A stretch of 64,000 nt of DNA from Streptomyces humicola (GTDB lineage Bacteria > Actinomycetota > Actinomycetes > Streptomycetales > Streptomycetaceae): assembly GCF_024436035.1 (NCBI RefSeq), contig NZ_JANFNG010000005.1, positions 210,999 through 274,998 on the forward strand, in the 5' to 3' direction. The position numbers and the translations under genes are program-made. Numbering within the stretch: the stretch's first letter is position 1; each line of letters starts with the position of its first letter. Positions 16,158 through 23,800 of this stretch are shown here, one piece after another. A model generated the notes under the pieces. That model saw nothing but the letters and a program-made list of their open reading frames with translations, searched no databases and was not told the DNA's origin.

Positions 16158-18098
16158 GTGTGCAACGACGACCTGCGCCGTGAGGGCACCGCCCGGCCCG
16201 ATATTCTCTCCTGGATTCTCCGACGGCCCGAACCGCCTCCGTTCGCGCTGCTCCACCGCGGAACGTCCACACCAGGCGCCGAGGTGGAGATTCTCGTCGG
16301 TGAGACGGCGACTGTCGGCAGTCTGAGCGAACTTCCGTTGCGCGACACCAAGGAGTGCCGCGGGCGGCCGAAGCACGACCTGCTGGTGCTGGTGCCATAC
16401 CGCCAGATCACCGAGCGCGGCTTCGACTGCCACGACGACGGCACACCGCTTACCGCCCTGAGTATTCAGGCCCAGAGCGCCGTACCGGTCGACACGGTGT
16501 TTCGGGCTCTCCCCGACCGGCCCGTCCGGCTCGCTGCCGACGCCGGCTTCGACACCGAGGACGCAGAATACGCCGCCACCGTGCAGCAGATCGTCTCGGA
16601 GGAGATCGGAAACGGCGAGGGGGCGAATTTCGTGATCCGCCGCTCCTTCGCGGGTACCGTAGCGGGACGACCGATCGACGCTGCGCTCACGGTATTCCGC
16701 CGGTTACTGGCCACCGAGACCGACGCCTACTGGACCTTTCTCATCTTCACCGGTTCCCGCATCCTGGTCGGCGCCTCACCGGAAGGGCATGTGACGCTCG
16801 ACGCCGGAAACGTGCTGATGAACCCGATCAGCGGCACCCTTCGCCACTCCCCCAGCGGCGTCACCCTACCCACGGTCCTGGAATTCCTCACAGACCGAAA
16901 GGAGATCGACGAGCTCTACATGGTCGTTGACGAGGAACTGAAGATGATGTCCCGGTTCTGCGAACCGGGCGTGCAGGTCATCGGTCCCGGGCTGAAGGAG
17001 ATGTCGCGCCTCACGCACACCGAATACACGCTGACCGGCCGCAGTCGGCGCGATGTCCGGGAAATCCTGCGCGAGACCATGTTCGTCCCCACCGTGACCG
17101 GCAGCCCACTGGAGAACGCCTGCCGAGTGATCAAACGGTACGAACCGAACGGCCGGGGCTACTACAGCGGCGTGCTCGCCCTCATCGGCCAGGACGGCGA
17201 GGGCCTGCCCACGCTCGACTCCACCGTCTTGATCCGTACCGCGGAACTCGACGGCGCCGGCGCCCTGCGGGTGGGCGTCGGAGCAACGCTGGTCCGTCAC
17301 TCGAACCCCGCCTCGGAGGTGGCGGAAACGCGGGCGAAGGCGGCCGCCGTCGTAGGCGCCCTGACTAATGACGTCGCATCACCTGCGGTGGAGCCGAGGC
17401 GGCCTGAAGCGCCGTCGCCGCCACTGGCCGGTCATCCGGACGTCCGCAAGCTGCTCGAACGCCGGAACCAGGCCCTCTCCCGCTTCTGGCTCCAACCCCC
17501 CGGACCGCGCGTCTACACCCGTCCCGAACTGGCCGGACGCTCCGCACTGGTCCTCGACAGCGCGGACACCTTCACCGCCATGCTGGGCCACCAGCTCGCC
17601 GCGCTGGGAACCGATGTCGTCGTCCGACGGTATGACGAGCCCTTCGAGACCGCGGGCTTCGACGTCGTCATCGTCGGCCCGGGGCCCGGAGATCCACGTC
17701 AGAGCAAGCATCCGAAGATGCACGTGCTTCGCAGCACCGTCCGCAGGCTGCTGGACGAGAACCGTCCCTTCCTGGCGGTCTGCCTCGGGCACCAGATCCT
17801 CTGCGACGTGCTGGGGCTGCCGATCGTGCGCAAGGCCGCCCCCAACCAAGGCCTCCAGCTGGACATCCCCTTCCTCGGGGTGCGGACGCGGGTCGGGTTC
17901 TACAACACCTTCGTCGCCCTGTCGCAGACCGACCGCCTCCCCGACGACGTGATCGTGGTCCGCGACCCGGCCACGTGCGAGGTGCACGCCTTGCACGGCC
18001 GCCGGTTCTCCTCCACCCAGTTCCACCCGGAATCCGTACTGACCGAGCACGGAGTGGACATCCTCGGCGATCTCCTCACCCTCGCCCTGAAGCCATAG
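16158..18098 (+). CDS. phzE-like: PhzE-like aminodeoxyisochorismate / anthranilate synthase (fused TrpE-TrpG)
   Basis: A 646-aa fusion. The N-terminal chorismate-utilising domain (about 1-430) carries IPYRQITERGF-like, EGANFVI, MNPISGT, DELYMVVDEELKMM and GRGYYSGVLALIGQDG segments that closely match PhzE of phenazine pathways. The C-terminal class I glutamine amidotransferase has Cys542 (AVCLGHQ) and His623/Glu625 (FHPES). GTG at 16158 is chosen because the PhzE-like sequence starts just after it; the open frame reaches back to 16005. It aminates chorismate to 2-amino-2-deoxyisochorismate or on to anthranilate. A TTA codon at 16704-16706 may make it bldA-dependent. No PhzD-like isochorismatase is in the window. 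Confidence 0.9.
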   Translation: MCNDDLRREGTARPDILSWILRRPEPPPFALLHRGTSTPGAEVEILVGETATVGSLSELPLRDTKECRGRPKHDLLVLVPYRQITERGFDCHDDGTPLTALSIQAQSAVPVDTVFRALPDRPVRLAADAGFDTEDAEYAATVQQIVSEEIGNGEGANFVIRRSFAGTVAGRPIDAALTVFRRLLATETDAYWTFLIFTGSRILVGASPEGHVTLDAGNVLMNPISGTLRHSPSGVTLPTVLEFLTDRKEIDELYMVVDEELKMMSRFCEPGVQVIGPGLKEMSRLTHTEYTLTGRSRRDVREILRETMFVPTVTGSPLENACRVIKRYEPNGRGYYSGVLALIGQDGEGLPTLDSTVLIRTAELDGAGALRVGVGATLVRHSNPASEVAETRAKAAAVVGALTNDVASPAVEPRRPEAPSPPLAGHPDVRKLLERRNQALSRFWLQPPGPRVYTRPELAGRSALVLDSADTFTAMLGHQLAALGTDVVVRRYDEPFETAGFDVVIVGPGPGDPRQSKHPKMHVLRSTVRRLLDENRPFLAVCLGHQILCDVLGLPIVRKAAPNQGLQLDIPFLGVRTRVGFYNTFVALSQTDRLPDDVIVVRDPATCEVHALHGRRFSSTQFHPESVLTEHGVDILGDLLTLALKP

Positions 18099-18150
18099 GC
18101 CCGGTCGGGCGCGGAGTGTCCGTCATGGGTCCGCCGTGAATGCTCCTACC

Positions 18151-18252
18151 GCACCACGCCACGAGTCACCCACTCGGCGGAAGCGGCACCAGCCGCGTCC
18201 GGCCCTCCACGCTCAACCAGGCACGAATCCGCAGGTCAGCAACGCGGCGCAC
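18151..18252. repeat. Dispersed repeat copy A (partner at 30261-30355)
   Basis: This stretch aligns over about 95 bp with 30261-30355 in the same orientation, at roughly 75-80 percent identity by eye, with shared blocks such as ACCAGCCGCGTCC and GCACGAATCCGCAGGTCA. On the minus strand both copies keep an open frame ending ..GRTRLVPL followed by three residues plus Gly and then a stop (TGA here, TAA in copy B). They may be C-terminal ends of two related genes rather than a recombination site. The rest of 18099-18531 shows no gene. Confidence 0.55.
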
Positions 18253-18531
18253 CTTCGGTGCGCGCCGGGGGCGTGGTAAATCCCGTGGCGCGCGCCGGGG
18301 GTGCTTCTGTCCGCCCTGACGTGGGCTGATACCGGTCCGGAACGCTGGAGGAGTTCGTTCCGGCCGAAACCGAGGTCTCTGTGATGCCAGCGAGCTCGCA
18401 GGTCAGCATGGTGCCGAGGGCCGTCCACGGGAACCGTGGAGTGTTGCTATGAGCACGTGCGTCAGAATCCTGATTCACCCTGGCCCTCCCGGAACGGCGT
18501 ACTGCTCGGCCGTTGAGGGAGGGACCAGGGC

Positions 18532-18781
18532 ATGGACGTACTACACGAACGCTGCGCGGGACTGGACATCAGCAAGAAGGACGCCAAAGCGTGCGTCCGC
18601 ACACCGAGCACGAAACGCCGGGGCTCGTTCACGAACGAGACCACCACGTGGGGATCAACGACGAACGCGGTCCTTGCCCTGCGCGAACACCTACTGGCCG
18701 CGAACGTCACCCTGGTGGTCATCGAGGCGACCTCGAACTACTGGAAGCCCTACTACTACGTGCTGGCCGAGGACCTGAACA
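18532..18781 (+). pseudogene. IS110-family transposase, N-terminal fragment
   Basis: About 83 residues (from MDVLHERCAGLDISKKDAKA through VVIEATSNYWKPYYYVLAED) match the N-terminal DEDD/RuvC-like domain of IS110-family transposases: GLDISKKD holds the first catalytic Asp and VIEATSNYWKP the Glu. After LAEDLN the frame runs into unrelated sequence and the other about 300 residues are missing. It abuts the frameshifted UPF0158 gene, so the truncation marks a deletion or recombination point. Cannot be active alone. Confidence 0.8.
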
Positions 18782-18791
18782 ATGAGGGCAC

Positions 18792-19301
18792 GCGGGTCAC
18801 TAGCCGCCAGTGGTGCGGGGTGGTAGCCGTCGTCGGCAAGCCAGGCCCTGGCCCGCCCGTACTGCCGTTCCGCCGAGAACAACCAGTACTGCTGCAGCTG
18901 GGCTGGTGAGGCGACCAGCGTGTTCTTGAAGCGGCGAAACGCCCCCGGATCCTGGATCGCGATTCTCAGGAACCGGGCGAGATCCGGCTCGTCGACCGAC
19001 GTGATGAAGTCCTCCATGTCGCGGTAGGCATCACGCGATCCCGCGCACGGGACGTCCAGCCACCGCTCGACATCCCCATCCTCCGGCTCGCCCCGGTCCA
19101 CGAGGCATCGGCGCCGACGGCAACGGGCCAGCACTCGCCAGTCGTCACCAATATGCGGCCACCGCCCCAGGCCGGATTGCCTTCCAGCAAACCGGACAGC
19201 TCCTCCAGGTCCACCAGCAGCGGCCGCAGCACGGACTCGCCCCCGTCGGCCACGGCCTCGAGCTGTTCGGAGAGAACCACATCGCCCGACCAGCTCCGCA
19301 C
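18792..19301 (-). pseudogene. UPF0158 family protein, frameshifted
   Basis: Two frames together rebuild a UPF0158-like protein. The N-terminal part (19301 to about 19105) reads LEAVADGGESVLRPLLVDLEE and so on; the C-terminal part, in another frame, has SRDAYRDMEDFITSV, GAFRRFKNTL and ARAWLADDGY, the diagnostic end of the family. The switch falls near 19101-19112. The 3' end runs straight into the IS110 remnant with no stop of its own. Function of the family is unknown. A sequencing error is possible, but the adjacent truncation favours decay. Confidence 0.65.
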
Positions 19302-19624
19302 GAGGAGCGCACCCGCCCACGGCCGTCATCTCTCGCGCCCCGGGCCCGAGACACCGCCACGGTGACTACTCCAGCACGCCACCGCGCTCATGCACGCGTA
19401 GACGGGCAAGCAGACGCGGTCCGTCCCCGGCGTGGCAGGCCGCGCGGAGCGCCCCCAGCGGGTGGTCGGTCCATGCCTCGATCATGCCCGCAAGGCTACG
19501 CCCAAGCCCAGGCCGAGAGCCATCGTCACCGCTGCGACAATGGCGTCGGCGAGCACAGCGGACAAGGCCAACCGCGAGCGTTGGCCGCGGACATACGCCA
19601 CGGTCGATGCCGGGGCCGAACCGG
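19302..19624. other. No confident gene; short minus-strand remnants
   Basis: No complete gene is supported here. On the minus strand a 39-residue frame (19366-19485, ATG at 19485) overlaps by ATGA a hydrophobic C-terminal stretch (LALSAVLADAIVAAVTMALG) that runs back to the left edge of the 238-bp repeat-bounded element. The pattern suggests the tail of a small membrane-protein gene whose upstream part was lost or displaced by that element. Confidence 0.35.
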
Positions 19625-19862
19625 GTTGGGTGCAGATCCTCTGAGGGTTGATCAGAGTCCCGTGACCAGTGAGTTTGTCATTGTTGCGCGATCGGGGAGG
19701 ACCCGCGTCGTGGCCTTTCGCGCTGGATTAGTCGAGCTGCGGCCTCGGGCTTCGCTGACCAGCGCGGATGCCGACTGCGCGAAGCGGCCGTCGCGTAGGC
19801 CAAAGCGTGAAAGCGCAGGTCAGCCAGGACGGACAGGCACCCTCAGAGGATCTGCACCCAAC
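19625..19862. mobile_element. MITE-like element with 24-bp perfect terminal inverted repeats
   Basis: A 24-bp sequence at 19625-19648 (beginning GTTGGGTGCAGATCCTCTGA) recurs as an exact inverted copy at 19839-19862. The 190 bp between the arms has no coding signal. The size, perfect arms and lack of a transposase fit a non-autonomous miniature transposable element. No clear target-site duplication is visible directly outside the arms. The parent transposon family was not identified. Confidence 0.65.
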
Positions 19863-20031
19863 TCTATTCAGCGGGCGGTTCAGAACTGGCAAGGCATGGG
19901 CGATCTTGACGGGGTCAGGGCGGCGGTGCCGACCGTGGTCAGGCCGTTCTCCGCGAGCGTCCGTTTGGAAGGACGGAGTTGGGGTGGATGGGGCATGCTA
20001 GGGCGGAGCGTGTGGGAGGGCGGGGAGCCGG

Positions 20032-20703
20032 ATGGTGCCGGGGACGGTTCAGCAGGTGACGATTCTGTTGGTCCTCGTGCTTCCCGGGGTCTTCTACCAG
20101 GCCGTGCGGGAGCGGTTGAGTGGTGTGCTCGCCGCCGAGCAGGAACCGCAGAACCGGCTTGTGCGAGCTATCGCCGCGGGTGCGTTGCTTGATGCGGTGT
20201 ACGCCGTGGCTGCCGGACCGTGGCTGGTGCAGCTGGTGGCCGGCAGCGGGGACGGGCCGGTCGCAGGAGTGCTGAGGCATCCACGGCAGGCGGGGTTCGC
20301 CGGGCTGCTCCTGGTGGTCGTCGTGCCGTCCGCGGTGGCTTGGGCAGAGGCCTGGTGGTTGGGTCGGCGCGCACGGGCGCGGTACGAGCCGACGCCGACC
20401 GCTTGGGACGCGCTGTTCCACGAGCGCGGGTCCTGTTTCGTGCGGATGCGGCTCAAGAGCGGTTTGTGGGTGGGTGGTTGGCTCGGCTCGCGCTCGGCCG
20501 TGTCGGCGTACCCGCAGCCGGGTGATCTCTATTTGCAGGCACAGTACCGGATGGCGCCCGACGGCAGCTTCGTCGGGCGGGTGCCCGGCACCGCAGGGGT
20601 GTACGTGCGGGCTGCGGACATAGAGGTGCTGGAAGTGCTGCTGCCGCCAGCGACGGCGGAGGCCAGGACAGGGGAGGGAGTTACTGATGGCTGGGCGTCA
20701 TGA
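20032..20703 (+). CDS. DUF6338 family membrane protein
   Basis: A 223-aa protein with a hydrophobic N-terminus (VTILLVLVLPGVFYQAV), a second helix around residue 45 and a third near 90 (FAGLLLVVVVPSAVAWAEAWW), followed by a soluble C-terminal domain with alternating strands ending in DIEVLEVLLPP. This layout matches actinobacterial DUF6338 proteins, whose function is unknown. GGGGAG lies 5 nt before the ATG. It overlaps the next small gene by 17 bp, so the two are co-translated, and both converge on the CHAT operon. Confidence 0.75.
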   Translation: MVPGTVQQVTILLVLVLPGVFYQAVRERLSGVLAAEQEPQNRLVRAIAAGALLDAVYAVAAGPWLVQLVAGSGDGPVAGVLRHPRQAGFAGLLLVVVVPSAVAWAEAWWLGRRARARYEPTPTAWDALFHERGSCFVRMRLKSGLWVGGWLGSRSAVSAYPQPGDLYLQAQYRMAPDGSFVGRVPGTAGVYVRAADIEVLEVLLPPATAEARTGEGVTDGWAS

Positions 20704-20872
20704 AGACATGTCAGATGAGGACTTGGAGGCGCTCGTCGAGCGGTTCTCGCAACGGCGCACCTACCGGCCGACCGATGAGCGGGACGAGCCTGACGAGGTG
20801 CCGCAGGGACCGTCGGGTACGTCGGCGAACGCTTCGGGTGCCTCCGGCGGGGACGGGCCGCAGGCATCCTGA
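20687..20872 (+). CDS. Small acidic protein coupled to DUF6338 gene
   Basis: A 61-aa hydrophilic protein rich in Asp, Glu, Gly and Ser; the N-terminal half (MSDEDLEALVERFSQRRTY) should form a helix and the rest is low-complexity. GGAGGGAG precedes the ATG by 6 nt, and the gene starts inside the end of the DUF6338 gene. I do not recognise a domain. Its consistent ribosome site and overlap argue that it is real, and it may be an accessory of the membrane protein. Confidence 0.65.
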   Translation: MAGRHEDMSDEDLEALVERFSQRRTYRPTDERDEPDEVPQGPSGTSANASGASGGDGPQAS

Positions 20873-20883
20873 GAGCGGATTCG

Positions 20884-23800
20884 TCACGGACCGGTGTGGA
20901 TGTGCGCCGCCCACAGGTGCGGCGCCTTGGCGTAGCGGTCTCGCAGGGCTCTGACCGGGTGGTGCAGGGCCGTGGCCGGGTCGATCGGGCGGCCCCGGGA
21001 AAGGTCCTCGGCGAGCACAGCGTAGAACTCTTCGGCCAGGGCCGTCGCCAGCTCGTCGGGTACGGTCCACAACGTACCGATGACGTGCGGATATCCGGCG
21101 AGTTGGAAGGATGAAGCAAGCTGCACTGCCTCGTCGGGAAGGGCGAGGCCGCCCTGGGATGTGGAGCACGCGGACAGCACGGCGAGCTGCGGTCGGGCCG
21201 GACGCTCGACGGCGATGTCGAGGGCGGTGAGCCGACCGTCGTACAGAAGGAGCCCGCTCGCCGACGGGTTCAGCATGTCGCTGACGCCGTGACAGCTGAA
21301 GTGGACCCAGGAGTGCGCGGGCAGCGCCCTGCGCACCGCCGCCACCGTGGCGTCGGCGCCCGTCAGCAGGCGCGCGCCGGGGAAGAGCTCTGCGAGGACG
21401 GCCGCCTCGTGCTCGGAGCCCGGCAGCGGCTCTGCGCCCGGGACTTCGTTGAGCGCGACCACCAGCGGCGCCGGACCGGGCGGTGCTTGCGAGACCCGGT
21501 CCAGCTGTCGGCGGGCTCGTACCAGCGCGCGCAGCGTCGGGGTGTACGAGGAGACCGCGCGGTCGACGACCCACCTCCCGGAGTCCGGCGCACCACGTCC
21601 TGCCGCGTGCAGCGGCAGGAACGACAGCCAGCCGGTCGGGCACCACCACAGCCTGGTCCACGGCTCGTCATCAATCGGGACACCGCGCAGGCCCAGCCGG
21701 TCGAGCACAGGAGCGGTGACGGTGTCCCACAGCCACCGCAGCGTCTGGGTCAGCACGCCCATCGCGGCGACGGCGTGTTGCACTCCCTCCGAGCCGTATG
21801 CCCGGTCGACGCACTCGAGGAAGACAGCCACCCGCGAGAGGACGGCGGTGGGGGAAAGGCCGGGCAGCGGGACCACCTCGATACCGGCGTCGGCGGTCAC
21901 GACGAGGGCGTCGGAGCGGTAGGTGCTGACATTGACCACGACGACCGGTCCCTCGGCTGCGGCGGTGAGCAGCTCCGGCAGGTCCGGTGGGCGTAGGAAG
22001 TCGCTGAGGCCGGGCAGGGCACGGATCTCCTCGATGAGCTGGTCCCAGCGCCGGGCGAGCGCGTGCCGCACCTCGGTGGCGAGACCGGGCGCACCGGCGA
22101 GCGGGCCGGGGCTGCCCGGGTCCGTCACCAGCGCCGCAGCAGGCTGCGGCGCCACGCTCAACTGGTCACGGATCCGCTCGAATTCGCCGGCCAGGGCGGG
22201 GGCGAGGTCCCGCAGCCGGGACACCTCGCCATGGTTGTCGAGGCCCTGGGCGAGCAGGACGCCCCGGCCCTCTTCGAGGAGGGCGAGCGCACGGCCGGGG
22301 TCACCGGCGCGCAGCGCCATCGCGGCGGCGTCGCTCGCCAGGCCGGAGCTTGCCTGCAGCCGCTCCTCCTGGTCTGCGCGGCCGAGACCTCGCGGGGCTG
22401 TGCGGGGCAGCAGACCGACCGCGTAGGCGTATCCCTCGAGGGCGTCGGCGTTCCGGCCGGCTTTCGCCGCGGCCTCGCCCCAGGCTCGGGCGGCAAGCAG
22501 ACGGGTCATCACCGGGGTGACCGGGCTCTGCGCCGCCCGCCGGGCGAGGCGAGCCGTCTCCGCCAGGTCGACCGGCTCGCCGAGCTCCGCCCGCCGTACC
22601 TGTGCCTCGGCGAGGATCCACAGCGTGCTGGGCTGGTCCGGGGAGTCCTCGGGCATGCGGGTGAGGGCTTCCCTAGCGGCCGTGACCGCCCGGTGCAATG
22701 CCTCGCGGGCGGCCGGTCCGGTCTTGTCGTCGGCGAGCTGTACGCAGCCCAGGCAGGCGATGGCGAGGTTGGACAGGCCGAAGGCGCGTCGGGGGTGCCC
22801 GTCGCCGAGCGTGGCCAGCGCCTCCTCCAGGACACGCCGGGCCTCCGCCGCGCCCTGTGGGTCCTGGTCCGTCACCGCGCGGCTGTACAGCAGGACGCCG
22901 AGGTTGAGTTCAGCCAGCTCGGGGCCGATGTGCTCGCCGCCCTGTATCGAGGAAGCCTCGCGCAGCAGTGCGGCCGCCTCGTCGGCGGCTGCCGGGTCTT
23001 CGCTGATGGCGTACCAACCGCGCAGTGCCGCGGCGAGGTTGCTCAAGCGCGTTGCCCGTTCGAAGGAGGTCCGCGGGGTCTCGGCCAGGGCGCGGCGCAG
23101 CACGGCCACGGCCTCGGCCTGCCAGGTGCGGTCGCCGCTGAGCTGCGAGCGCTCCATGAGCGCCATGGCCAGGTTGGTGAGCGCCATGCCGTGACCCACG
23201 TGCTCCGAGGCCACGGCGGCAGCGGCGTCGCGGAGGGTGGCGAGGGCTTCGTCCATGAGGGTGTCGAGCCCTGAGTCGCGGGCGCGGCCCCACTCGAGGT
23301 GACCGAGGCTGGTGAGGACGGCGCTTTTGTCGTCTGAGCCGTCCGGGACGGCCGCGCGGGCAGCATGGAGCAGTTCCACAGCCTCGTCCCGCAGGCGGGC
23401 CTCGCGGGTGTGCTGGTAGCGGTCCGAGAGGCTGTTGGCGAGTCCGACGAGCGCCCTGGGCGGCGGTGCCGCGGGGAACGCGGCGACCGCCTTGCGGTGG
23501 ACTCGGACGGCCTCCTCCAGCGGCGCCGGATCGCCGGTGAAGCGGCTCAGCGAGCGCAGCGCGTGGCCGAGGCGGGTGAGGCAGTCGGCCCGGCCGGGGG
23601 TGTTCGCGGCGGACGCCGACACCGCCTCGCGCAGCGCCGTGATGGCCTCTTCGAGCAGGCTGGGGTCGGAAAGGATCTCGGCGAGGTTCTGCAGGGCGTC
23701 GCCGAGGTTGCCCAGGCGGTGCACGCGGTAGTGGTCCTCGGCCGGAGTCATGGTGACGGCGTCGCGGTGTGCCTGCACCGCCTCGGCCAGCAGGCCGGCG

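Noticed and set aside
382..18098. Phenazine biosynthesis cluster
   Set aside because: PhzE- and DAHP-synthase-like genes occur, but no PhzA/B, D, F or G homologue is present and the rest is a polyketide system.
19362..20192. A 276-codon plus-strand open frame across the MITE-like element
   Set aside because: It runs through both terminal repeats and into the DUF6338 gene, with no domain and shadow-like composition.
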